DNA of 64,000 nucleotides from Diplocarpon mali (Eukaryota > Ascomycota > Leotiomycetes > Helotiales > Drepanopezizaceae), in NCBI GenBank assembly GCA_024741835.1, contig JAENRP010000001.1, positions 310,001-374,000 on the forward strand. Direction: 5' to 3'. Each line of letters opens with the position of its first letter. Within the stretch, counting starts at the first letter, position 1. A program made the translations under genes and the position numbers. Under the pieces are notes generated by a model. The model saw only the letters and a list, made by a program, of their open reading frames with translations. It ran no database searches and was not told the origin of the DNA. Below, in pieces: positions 31,913 through 43,269 of the stretch.

Positions 31913-34900
31913 AATTACAAGAGAGAACATTCGGAAGATATAGTGACATCAAATATAAGCGGATGGTTCAGTGATCATCAAGTCGACATCAGAGTAGAAG
32001 CAATAGCAGAGAATGGATGGCGGCCGTAATACCCTATAGTTCAAATCCTACGTGCTGTTACGTGTAGGCAGAACCATCCCCTACGACGTATTCTTGCTGC
32101 TTCATGCCTACTCGAACCCTCTCACTTGATCTCTTCCTTTCCGATACCCTAACAGTATTGCGGCTCACAATCCCACCGCGTGGGGTTACAACATAACACC
32201 TCACCTCTAACCAAAACTTCCAATTGCTCAATCAAAGCGAGCTTGCGAGCTTTGTATTTGTTAGAATATACAAGGATTATGCTTATGTAATCGTACCTTG
32301 AATATAACTCCTGCAGCTCCATAGAACTCAGAATCTACACCTTTTAGATTCTATCAGTATGATGATAGAAAGCTGTCTCTTTCCTTTTTAAATTTCCACC
32401 TTCCCTCTGAGTCGACGCAGTAAGCTCAAGGGAAAGTAGAATTGGACTCTTTGAACAAGCGCCTCTAGAAAGCTACTTTAAAAGTACTCGCAGTGGGTAT
32501 ACTACACCAGGTAAATCTGTATGGCAGAGTAATTGACTGGAAGAGAATGAGTAAGACAAAAGTGACTCGAAACATTCAAACATTGAGAAATAATAATAGT
32601 AGACCAATCCACCCAATTCTTCTCTTTCGAGTTCAGTAGTTACGCATCGGGCACTACTCTTAGCTATTCGGTTCTCAGTATTTGAAATTGAAGTTGCTAT
32701 CTCAAAGTATATTTAAGTCGAGAATGCGTTTTATTGAGTTCTGGATCCACTATACCCGGTAATAAGAACGGGAGCAATAAATGTCAAAAGTAAGCTTGGC
32801 TCTTGTATTGAATTTCAAATATATCCTTCACATTCTTTAAATTACTTTCTCTCTTGGCGTCGCTATGCTACATCAATACATCCCTGCGACTCAGGTTGAT
32901 TCTATTCAGCTTTCGCTCTCGGAGACGTTAATTTGGTGATGATTGCAATTCAGGAAGTAGCCGACTAGACCGCTTGGACTTGGTGATATTTCAATCAATT
33001 GCTAGTTCCGCTTCCCCCGACTCCCTGCTCCATACCTCTACAATAACCCCTAGTGTTTACCTAGAATCACTGCCTTTACGCAGAACGCTCCGAAGCTCAC
33101 TTTGATATTATGTGAGTTGCTTGCCATTTGCGTCGACTTGCTTTACATTTATTTTAGTAAGAAGTCCCGCTTGCAAATCTCGGAATCTCCTAACCCAGGG
33201 AAACGTAGCCCACTGAATCTCGGCGCTTGTATCTCTTTTAATTTTCTCTCAGCTTCTGCCCGTATTTTCTTCCAAAGACTGGAATATCCTGCCCAAGTTC
33301 TTCTCGTCGCCAGCATCGCTGAGGAGTCTGCTCGATTCCTGGAATGCGGCTATCGGCGAGGAGTACAGCGTTTCTGCTGCACAGAGGCCAAGAGGATCAT
33401 GAAGTGAATTACAACGCCTGGATATGGAAACCTACGAAGTAAGAGCTTGGTGTAATATTGTTGACCGGGCCCCTGCTATGAAAGATAGCATGAAAGATGA
33501 TATGATAAACGCAGTGTCTTCTTCAATACCTCAGCTAAAGCTGCGATGCTAGAACTCGATATATTAGACGACACCTAGCACAGGGCCGAGCATTACCTAC
33601 CTAGGCCAACCCCCGGCGAGAGCGCTTGATGCGCATGACAGATGGACGTGCAGAAACAATAGGAGATATTCTATTTGAGAATAGTACCATTCCAAGCAAC
33701 AGAGATCACCAGTGGCCGAGTTGCGTGGTTCAGAGAGGAAGAATATGACTAAGATGCACAGGTACTAGGTCAAGTAGGTAAAGTAATAGAGGACTGTTGA
33801 GAATGAGATAAAACTCTAGAGGACCGTTCGGATCATCGGGATGCTGTTAAAGGGTCTGGAACAAGAATGGCTGATGAACAGAAAACTCAGGGAAAGAAGA
33901 AGCCCAGTTGTATCTTGCGGTATAGTGACCAGGAGGCTCGTTTAAGGTATGCTCCGACCGCTAAGCGAGCCATGGGGGATGGGTGAAATTAGGGAATCAA
34001 AATCGACATATATGAACGAATTCCCCGGGAAAAGAGGCAATCGGGAGCTGAATATCTCGATGAGCCTGATCAAATGAATCAGATTGACGATGTTAACAAG
34101 ATATAATGAATATCATGGCCTCTAGGACCCCGTGTTGCGCCATTCAGCCCCACTCGAACCAAGTACCTGTATGTTTTGGCATCATACTAGAGGTAACATA
34201 TTCAAAAGTAGACAGTAGATGAGAAATGAATTCTACGTATTCAGACAGCAGCGACAAAGATTAATTGATGTTGTGTCATGAGTACATGAATTCTGTCAAT
34301 ACGAAATATCAAACTGTTGTCAAGAAATATGAAATAACAATAGTATTTAATAATGAGATCATACAAATACGAATAAGTAACTTTAAGATATCCTGGAAAC
34401 CTATAGCAAACTTACAGAAAAGCTGGATTAACGATGGAAAACCACGTAATTTAGGCTTCAAATCTATGACTCGAACGTCGCATCGGATTAGAAAACACCA
34501 CACCATAACATCGTCATCTCAAGAAACTGCCGCAGTAATTGTATCACCAAGGCTACGAGACCGCTTGCTTCAGTACAAAGTTTTTACCCGGAGCTTTTCC
34601 CTAGGGCTTAAGGAGGTCAACTCACCCTCAACGCCACCAGTCCACGTGACTGCGTCCTTCGCTTACGAGGCCGAGGACGGTGCATTAGGAATAGCCTCAT
34701 TATCTGCAGAACTCTTAGTCTTAGCACTGGGCCGTCACCAACACAGCACCAAAGCGCATTGCCCCCGAGTGGCTGCCGCCAGTAAACCTCCATGCCCCAT
34801 GGCGCTACCCAATAATCGAGCCTCTTTATCATTATCAGCCTGTGCCGCTTTTCAGCTTCTTTCTGTCAGGCGAGAGAGAATAACATCGGTCTCCCGTGCG

Positions 34901-35308
34901 GCCAGGTCTCGGATCTGCAGCCATGAATCGCGAATGAGATGGCGAATGATGGGATTGAACCGTGGAAGAAACCCCCCCCCTGACAAGCAAGTTGACTTGC
35001 GGCTGCTGAACATAGGATATCAAGATCGCCAGCACGACCAGGATGTTGATGTATCATTTGATGATTCCAGAGCTCAGAGCAACGATTCTCCAGAGAGAAG
35101 AGAAAGGGAGCGATCTCGAACCAGCATCTGGGGCTCGTTCTTCGTGGCGCTTTGGCATGGACTCTGCAGCCAGCCACAATTTTCCTAGGTATCCCTACAT
35201 CCACCAACATGTTACCGCTAAGCCCTGTTTTGGTCTTGCTACTTTCCTTCACGCGATGCTCCTCTCATATTTTAATACCTGCTACTCCCCAGTTACATGC
35301 CTTCCGAT

Positions 35309-35320
35309 CGATATAAAAAG
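35309..35320 (+). promoter_or_regulatory. TATA box of the GH55 gene
   Basis: CGATATAAAAAG lies about 110 bp upstream of the GH55 start codon and is followed by a CT-rich stretch near 35385-35395. Spacing and sequence fit an inducible TATA promoter. Confidence 0.5.
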
Positions 35321-35428
35321 CATGCGGCGCGGAAAACAGTAGCCCGCTTTCACACTTGTGATATCGACACACATTCTTTTTGATTCTCCTTCTCGCTTCA
35401 AATAGATAGATCTCCGCCTTTCGCCCAG

Positions 35429-38135
35429 ATGAAATCCATTTTCTCTTTGCTCTTCTGTTTCTGCCTCGTGCCGCAAGGTTTTGGCCATGATGGAAAGAGC
35501 TTCTGGCTGGAGTGGATTACGAAACGTGGCGTTGCTCCCTTCAACGCCAGCCCTTCTACATACCAGGTCTATAGAAACGTCAAAAATTTTGGTGCAAAAG
35601 GTATTATTAACCTTGCTTTCATTTGACGGTCCTGCTTAACGCAAGTAGGCGATGGAATAACAGACGACACTGCTGCTATCAACGCAGCCATTTCTAGCGG
35701 TTCTCGATGCAAGCCAGGCGCTCCTGGGGCAGGTTGCCAGTCGAGCACCATCTCGCCAGCTACGGTCTACTTTCCCACAGGAACATACCTGATCTCTGCT
35801 CCGATTGTGTCCTTATACATGACCAACTTAATCGGGAACCCCAACCCAATGCAGATGGCAGTCCTGAAGGCGACTGCCGATTTCAACGGAATCGCTCTGG
35901 TGGATGGAGACCCATATCTTTCGGCCGATCCGGCGTATGGTACAACGAATGTCTTTTATAGACAAGTCAGGAATCTGGTATTCGATACAACAAGCCAGCC
36001 TGCTGCGCAAGTGGCCAGAGGTATCCACTGGCCCACGGCACAAGCTACGAGTCTGCAGAACTGTGTCTTCAAAATGAGCGCTGCCAGGGGAACTAAGCAT
36101 CAAGGCGTCTTTATTGAGAACGGTCAGTCCAAAGTCACAGAATCAGTTGGGTACGTGTTTAACGAGGACGGCAGGATCTGGCGGCTTTATGAGCGATCTG
36201 ATCTTCTACGGTGGCGATCATGCAATGGATGTTGGCTCTCAACAGTTTACATCTCGAAATTTGACATTCTACAAGTAATATTAATCCATTTGAGGTGAAG
36301 CAAGCGCTGATTGGGTCGTAGCTCGGCTACGGCCATCTATCAAGTTTGGGATTGGAGCTGGTCCTATATAGGTCTTTCAATTAACAATTGCAAAGTTGGT
36401 ATCGACATATCGAATGTTGGATCTCAGGGCCAGGCCGTAGGCTCTGTGGTTGTCATTGACAGTACATTCAGCAACACCCCCGTCGGTATTGCCTCTGCAC
36501 GATCCAGCACATCACTCCCTAACGCCGGGGGCAGTCTCGCACTAGAAAACGTCATCTTTACAAATGTTTCAGTTGCCGTTCAGGGACCCTCGTCCATATC
36601 TCTGGCAGGGTCTTCCGGAACAACGACAGTCGCTGGATGGGTCCAAGGAAATGTTTACAGTCCGACTGGACCGAATAAAGCCCTGAGCCCAGTATCTTCA
36701 TTCGTTCGCCCGGCGTCGCTGCTTAAGGGAACAAGATTTTATACGCGATCTAAACCTCAGTACGAGACGACGCTGTCTGCCGACTTTTACAGTGTTCGGG
36801 CTGCAGGGGCAAAGGGTGACGGTATGTAAGGGGGAAGATCGGCTTTCTCCCACTCGAAGTGTCTTGTCACTTCAATATGATTCTCCTAAACCTTCTGGAA
36901 TACGCGATTGCTGACCCCTCCGTGTCTTTCAAGGGGTGACCGATGATAGCGTGGTGATTCAAGATCTTCTCAACTCGGCTACGGCATCTGGGAAAGTTGT
37001 GTATTTCGATTATGGCGTTTACAAGATCACGTCATCAATCACAATTCCTCCAGGAGCTAAGATTGTGGGCGAGTCATACCCCACTATCCTCGGGTCCGGT
37101 CCATATTTCTCCAATATCAACAATCCGGTCCCCGTCGTTCGTGTTGGTACCGACAAAGGGCAAACCGGCGTGGTGGAGTGGTCTGATATGATCGTATCAA
37201 CCCAAGGTGCTGCTGCGGGCGCAGTCTTGATCCAATGGAACCTGGCTTCTCCAGCGTCCACGCCCTCGGGTATGTGGGACGTTCACACTCGCATTGCAGG
37301 ATTTAAGGGCAGCAGCCTTCAGACGCCCCAATGCGCAACCACAGTTGCGCAGCCAAACTTGAACTGCATTGCCGCTTTCCAGTCAATGAGAGTCTCTAGT
37401 ATCGCGACAGGGCTTTACATGGAGAATGTCTGGCTGTGGGCCGCTGATCACGATCTAGACGATGTGCTCAACAACGGAACCCGGATCACGGCCTACGCCG
37501 GCCGCGGACTCTCTGTTGAGAGCACGACAGGGAACTTGTGGCTCATCGGAACAGCAGTCGAGCATCACGTGCTCTACCAATACCAGTTTGCCAATACCAA
37601 AAACATCTTCATGGGCTTCATACAAACCGAGACCCCCTACTTTCAGCCCACGCCCAAAGCAACACTCCCATTCAACCCCATTGCCAGTCTCAACGACCCT
37701 AATTTCTCAGTCTTCTGCGCGGCCAAACCAGATAATTGTAATGTGGCCTGGGGATTACGCGTCTTAAATTCAGTCAATATACTTGTTTATGGCGCGGGTT
37801 TGTACTCATTCTTCAACAATTACTCACAGAGTTCGTTCCCCCTTTTATACTCCCTGCTATCAAGTAGTTGTCTACTGATATGCCACACAGCCTGCTCTGA
37901 CCACACGGCAACCGTTTACAACGAGTATTGCCAGAGCCAAATATTCGGCATCGACCAAGGGGGTGGTGCAGGCCAAACGTACTCTATTAGTAGCGTCTAC
38001 GTCTACGGACTCAACACCGTCGGATCTGTCAGCATGGTTGATCGCAATGGTGCGAGTGCTGTTGCTCAGAGCGCCAATACAGGGTTATTTGCTTCGCACA
38101 TTGTTAGATTTGTGACAAAGGTTCCTGGAACGTAG
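35429..38135 (+). CDS. Secreted glycoside hydrolase family 55, exo-beta-1,3-glucanase
   Basis: Hydrolyses beta-1,3-glucan from chain ends outside the cell, for nutrition, cell-wall remodelling or attack on other fungi. Six exons: 35429-35600, 35649-36122, 36175-36274, 36322-36821, 36934-37830 and 37891-38135, giving 795 aa, the usual GH55 size. A signal peptide (MKSIFSLLFCFCLVPQGFG) leads. Family GH55 has two tandem right-handed beta-helix repeats, and both openings are visible: NFGAKGDGITDDTAAIN after intron 1 and AAGAKGDGVTDDSVVI across intron 4. The first helix contains SGGFMSDLIFYGG and the TAIYQVWDWSWSY motif; the second contains QTCSDHT. Every junction keeps frame and family motifs. Two introns (2 and 5) use GTCAGT and GTTCGT donors. 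The upstream region is gene-poor and AT-enriched. Confidence 0.95.
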
Positions 38136-39261
38136 GGAGGTCACAGGAAATGTACTTCGATGTCGCTAGTGCAGCTGGTGTGTTTTCATTTCAGAGAAAT
38201 AATGGGGAGGTAGTTCTGGTGTTGCGTGCTGAAATTAGCTTTCGTCGCAATTGATACCTGGGCCCCCATCTGCTGTCGATTTTGTGCTTCTAGTTCTGTG
38301 ATTTCATGCTCAAGTTTCAAGCATCGCAAGAATTCAGAAGGCAAAGTCTCAGCAACCCCAACTTTCTCAATCCCTGATGTCTTTCTGCCCCAGTGGATCC
38401 AGACTACAAGGATGTAGGTACAAAAGAATCTCGACTAAAATTTAAATTGGTCCAGAGACGAATTTCTTCTTAGTTAAGAATATTCCTGCAAGTAGGATTC
38501 GTCTCCACAGTATTGTCCCAGGTGTGTATGTATGGATGGGATTTCGGAGGATGAGGAATCCTGAGAATGACCTCTTACGCAACTGAAAATCGTTGTACGT
38601 CTACTGTGGCGAGTGGTACGCGGGGTGCATAGTCTTGGCGATGCAGGATTATCTGGCCTGCTTGCGATCTCCACGCAACAGAGATTCCTTCTCCCTTGTC
38701 TCCTCATCTGCCTTCGTGTCAGCCGCATCACAACCTTGAATCAAACTACTGGGTATTGAAAATTCTACTGCAAGCTCGGGAGGCCGAGTCAACTCTTCTC
38801 CACTTGGGCGAGTTCAGCTTACATCGGTAGTTCTGTTCTAGTCGGGAATTACTATGAATCTCGCGATTACGCGGCTCGCTTAGAGTATTGACTATAGATA
38901 GTATCAAGTCTCTTCGGGGTCTCTTGTCCCTATCTAAATTGGGTGCTGGCTAGCATGGAACAGATACCCAGAGCTTAGCTCGGAAGATCTGCTACGCGAG
39001 GCTACAACTTTTTCAATGACCATCGAAGAGCAGGTCTACAAGCTGTATAGTACGCTTCTTGTCAACCTATTTGTTAAATATAAAAGCCACGTTCTGCTAG
39101 TTACTAACCTTGCCGTTGAGACTTGGCTTATGTAGAGTCACCGTGATCTCTACGTCCCAAACAAGTAATATGTGGCACCCAAGAAAGTGAGCCTGTATAG
39201 CATAGCACTTCCCTCGATCTGCGTTTGTCAGCAGCGGGTCATCTCCGCATTGAGTCCTCCT
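38136..39261. other. Intergenic DNA, no gene recognised
   Basis: AT-enriched DNA downstream of the GH55 gene; no frame with a recognisable feature. A TATAAAAG box at 39079-39086 points rightwards, toward the small candidate gene beginning at 39262. Confidence 0.5.
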
Positions 39262-39478
39262 ATGCAGTCATTCTTCCTTGCTGTCGGTATCAGTCTCTTG
39301 CCATGGCCATTGAAGGGTAAGTTGTGCGAAGCGAGTGATTCTAACAATTCCTACGGTTTCAACCGTGTAGCTTCTACCACGACGTAAGTTTCTCTGAGCG
39401 CTTTGACTCTTTTCTTTCGTTTGATCAAGGTCATTGCTATCTTGCTGATGATCCAGGACCCCTGGAGGCGCCGGTTAA
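39262..39478 (+). CDS. Possible small secreted protein or relic of one, 47 aa
   Basis: Weak candidate. ATG at 39262 opens a frame with a hydrophobic N-terminus (MQSFFLAVGISLLPWPLKG) resembling a signal peptide. A plausible intron (GTAAGT at 39384, CCAG ending at 39456) joins it in frame to a short exon ending at TAA 39476-39478, giving a tail STTTTPGGAG. TATAAAAG lies about 180 bp upstream. Thr/Pro/Gly linkers of this kind occur in fungal secreted proteins, so this may be the truncated head of a longer gene. No domain is recognisable and it could be chance. Confidence 0.2.
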
Positions 39479-40323
39479 GCCCTGGTCAAAACTCAATTAG
39501 AAACTACTGATCAAAATAACACAGTTCACTCTTCTGAGAAGAAACCAGTGGTCTAAAATGAGACGCTAAGGAACACCAGAAACTAGAGCGTGGGTAGCAA
39601 AACGCTCAGCGCTTGTATCCTGTCCTTAGGGAATCGACAAAGTGCTGCTGGCAGAATCGGGCGCTGGCAAAGGATTAATCGCATACGTAGCACATCCACC
39701 CCCAAAACCTGATTGTCTTGTAAGCGTCTAATGTCAACAGAGTTGGGTGCTCGTAGAGCCGAGTGTACCCACGATAGGGCTGGTCGTGGATATCCGTTCT
39801 GATATCCAGAAATCCGATACTCCTGTACCTCCGTTGCTGAGTGAATACCTTGAATTAATCCAGGTAGGTGTGTATTCCCCGGGTACCTCTAGGAGAATTA
39901 TATTTCTCCGCGCGTACCTAGCTACTGTAATATAGTACCGAGGCCGCTGCTCTGGCTGTGTCTATGCAGAAGACACCGATCAACTTCTTTTTATAACAAA
40001 GAGTTTAGGTGTCCCCTCTTGGATTCCTCTCCTTACGCGAGCCCCTCTACTTAATTTACTTATCCTGGCTCAGGCTTTTTGTGTATCTCGCATTCTCCGA
40101 GAAGCTCAATCAATAGGTAGAGCGTGCTCTGGGCATACGTTCCCAGCTCTTTTTTCGGTAGCTGCGTAGGCGACCTGACGTTTGTTAAGCTATTCTTTCA
40201 TCGTAGGGTGGCGGCTAGCGTTTTCCAGAAGGGTATATAGAGCACCAGCTAGAAGCCATCTGAAGAATCGTTGGAGCTATAGTACAGCGTCATCGTGATC
40301 TGTGCAATCATTCGATCTTCAAC
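39479..40323. other. Intergenic DNA, no gene recognised
   Basis: AT-enriched, with no coding signal. It ends in the promoter of the M28-like gene. Confidence 0.5.
40232..40240 (+). promoter_or_regulatory. TATA box of the M28-like gene
   Basis: GGTATATAG lies about 85 bp upstream of the start codon at 40324. Confidence 0.4.
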
Positions 40324-41939
40324 ATGCGCTTCTGCCAATCAGCCGCGGCGACGCTTGCACTTGCAGCTGTCAGCTTGGCAGCCGCCGACCCCCCGAATCG
40401 TATAAAGCTTTTTGCTCGTGACGGCACCAAGCCTCTCGTCGAGTCCGTAAGTTGTCAGGCGTAACGTTTTGAGAGACAGACGGAAAACTAAATGATCATA
40501 GAAAAAATTGCGACAACGTATTACAGAAACTCAATTGCTCAATGGTGCATTGGATCTCGAAGAAATTGCGCGACTTAGGAAAGTCGACACCCGTTACCTT
40601 GGGACACCTGGTCATACAGGCACGATTTCATATATCACTGGGCTTCTCGACGAATACAAAGATTACTACACATATTACCTTCAAGATGTCAAAGTGCCCC
40701 TTGCTACCAAAGCAGAGGTGTTACTTGGCGGCGAAGTATTAGAAGCTTCTCCTGTGAATCTATCTCCGGCTAGAAACGTTTCGGCAACTATTGTCGAAGC
40801 GGAGAATAATGGCTGCTTTGAGGTTAGTATCTACCCCTTATAAGCAATGCGCAGTCTAATGAATTCACAGAGTGACTTCCCAAAAGACACTAAGGGAAAA
40901 ATTGTTATAATTAAGACTGATGAGTGCGAGTCTTATGTCAAAGTCCACCTTGCCGCTAAGCTTGGGGCTGTCGGCGTAATTCTTTACCGTCCAAATCTTA
41001 TGTATATCCACGGCCACCGTTTGGGAATGCATGAAGAAGTTGCTGGGCCATTTGTTCCCACAGTTGCAGTCTCTTGGTCCACCGGAAAAATGTTGAGTAA
41101 GGCTATGAAGAACATTACTGCTTCAATCAGCATTACCGTAGAGGATGTTGTCACCCAAAACATCATTGCTGAGACAATACAAGGAGATCACGACAACGTG
41201 CTCCTTCTTTCCGCTAACACAGACTCGGATCAAATGGGTAAGTTTTTTCTACCTTCGCAGACCTTCTTCTTCTAACAACCTCCCAGGAACCGGTATGAGC
41301 GATAACGGTTCAGGTGTAGTCAGCCTTCTTGAAATTGCTAAACATTTAAGAAATTATTCAGTCAAAAATGCAGTCCGCTTCTGCTGGTGGACAGCCCAAA
41401 CGCAAGGTCTACTAGGCTCCAGCTACTACGTCAAAACTGCCAGTAAGTCCGAACTGGAGAAAATTCGATTTTCCTTCAATCTTGATACTTTGGCATCTTT
41501 AAACTACGCCATTCGGGTTTACAACGGCAAAATAAACAGTACGGATCCGGTAGTACGTGGACCTGAAGGGTCGGAACAAGTCGCGCTCGAAATCCAGCGT
41601 TTTTTCAAGGAAGAAATGGGCGTGATCCCCTCAATGATCGATTATGAAAGCCTGTCTGATAATAGCCCGTTCCTGGCCGCGAATATTCCTGCAGGAGGCA
41701 TCACCAGCGGTGGCCGAGGGAAGAAAACTCAAGAAGAGTATGAGAGATTCCGCGGCGAACTTAACTTTTTCTACGACGCTGGATATTATTGGATGGAAAG
41801 AGAAGACGATTATTTCACCATGAATCCCACACCCTGGCTCATGATTACGGAGGTGGCTGCTCACCTAACTGCTACGCTTGCACGCAGCTTCGAACTGATG
41901 AAGGCAGAATTACCAAGCAATGTGGAAGGAGCATCGTGA
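40324..41939 (+). CDS. Secreted M28 (aminopeptidase Y-like) protein, probable pseudoenzyme
   Basis: Same architecture as fungal aminopeptidase Y/Ape3: signal peptide (MRFCQSAAATLALAAVSLAAA), a PA domain (FPKDTKGKIVIIK to ILYRPN) and a C-terminal M28 domain. Four exons: 40324-40446, 40502-40822, 40871-41237 and 41287-41939, giving 487 aa, normal length. Conserved M28 landmarks are all alignable, but key residues are changed. The first zinc ligand (AHxDS in the family) is Asn264 in SANTDSD. The catalytic Glu and neighbouring Glu ligand (AEExGLLGS) are Gln308 and Thr309 in AQTQGLLGS. The last ligand (YH near the C-terminus) is Tyr438 in DAGYYW. Two ligands remain: Asp276 (SDNGSG) and Asp337 (NLD). 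The changes are not C-to-T/G-to-A, so RIP does not explain them. The open frame and intact introns argue for a selected, non-catalytic role, such as peptide binding. Fold assignment is firm; function is unknown. Confidence 0.9.
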
Positions 41940-43269
41940 TTGGAAGAGTCAGAGAGCGGTTAAGAACAAGTAGGGCCTCTGGATGTTTGTATGTAAGAGT
42001 ATAATTAGATGAGCCGTGGATTCAACCTCGATCTTACAAGCCTTGCGCCCCCTCCAGTCACTATTACCGTTCAGTAACTCACCTATTCAAAGCAGCCTGC
42101 ATCATCCTCTTGAATATCCCAGTGTACGACCCTCCTAATGCTCGGCCATAGTATCTGAGTTGGGATATCCATGCACGATCTCGTCGGCTTGACATGCAAG
42201 GGTGGACAACAGAGCTGAAACAAATCCTAGTACCTCAAATTGGGCAACCATTGTGATCTGGTTTGCAGTTATTGGGATCCAGAAAAATGTTAAAAATCCT
42301 ACGTTTCGGGACTGGGTAAGCTTTGCGCCACCAATTTCCGACCTGGAATGTAGGAGATAGCGCTCCCTCGAGTTCATCTCCTACGCTCAGAAGAAGAATG
42401 TAGTCACAAGAGATATCCGGTCCACCAGAAGAACCATGCATGACGCTCCTACAGCTGCATCGCTGTTTTGAGGTCAAGAGCGAATGAGCGCGAGTCGTTG
42501 GATCAAAAGGGCTTCTTGTCTGAATTGAACATAGCTGGATACCAACCTGAGTGCGATCCAGAGATCTCGCCCGCAGCTAAGATCCTGCTTAGAGGTAACT
42601 CGTTGTTTGAGATATGATCGAATGTTGATATGCTGTTATCGAGTTACGCTTTGCGTATCGGATCGATTATGCTAGGCTGTCCAAGTAGTAGAGTCTTACT
42701 TAGACTTCAGGGAAAAAAAAGCCTTTGATATGAAAGGACCTGACGGCCAGTGAATGTCATTAAACACTTATATTTCAAAAAATGTGTTTGAAAGCCTGGC
42801 CATCCTTAGTCATCGGCTTGAACCAATCAGGTCACTTGGAATGCATTCAGAATAACTTTGAATCAGAACAAAAAGTTGTTTGGATGCCACATACTTTGAC
42901 CCCCGATTTTATTGTGTTAGCCATACATGCTTGCACTGGTCCTACTTGAACCGGGAAACTTGCTCTCAAATTCACAGTTGAACAGTTTACCTAGAGCCCA
43001 AAGCAGCCTCTCAAATACCAAGCACCTGTGGCGAAGCTGATGTCATTAATCCTCATTTTTGTATATATAAATAGAGTGCAAATGTTTTCTAGTGCTGTAT
43101 CTCAGCAGTCACGTGGATAACGGGGCAATCTTAGAGGATCCATTGAGCTGCCACGCATATCCACAAAACTTATAAGCTGCAGCAACGCAAATCGTGCTGA
43201 AGCTCGTTATGTCAGCTAGCAGCAGAGCCCAACTTCTCCAATGTCGCTAGTCGGGCAGCCGAAACTTTC
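41940..43269. other. Intergenic DNA, no gene firmly recognised
   Basis: Holds the 3' flanks of two converging genes. A 38-codon minus-strand frame at 42251-42135 (MVAQFEVLGFVSALLSTLAC...) has a signal-like start but no other support. A TATATATAAATAG box lies at about 43063-43075 with no gene downstream on that strand. Confidence 0.45.

Larger units (their letters stand above)
30785..35428. other. Long gene-poor region upstream of the GH55 gene
   Basis: 4.6 kb without a supportable gene. The first kilobase is GC-balanced; 32-34.6 kb is AT-richer with scattered stops. Short repeats occur at 31504-31530 and 31868-31912. A frame at 34265-35188 spans a sharp composition change and has no domain, so I do not call it; the stretch may be a decayed gene or repeat. 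Confidence 0.5.

Noticed and set aside
32035..32060. tRNA B-box-like AGTTCAAATCC
   Set aside because: Flanks do not pair as a T-stem and no acceptor stem or A-box is present.
33102..33407. 101-codon plus-strand frame
   Set aside because: No domain, no ATG start (begins at a TTG-type codon) and unremarkable composition.
34950..34972. tRNA B-box-like GGTTCAATCCC on the minus strand
   Set aside because: The five-base T-stem does not pair; no cloverleaf.
34265..35188. 307-codon plus-strand frame
   Set aside because: Crosses a sharp change in base composition, has no domain and a start in AT-rich DNA; treated as chance or a decayed region.
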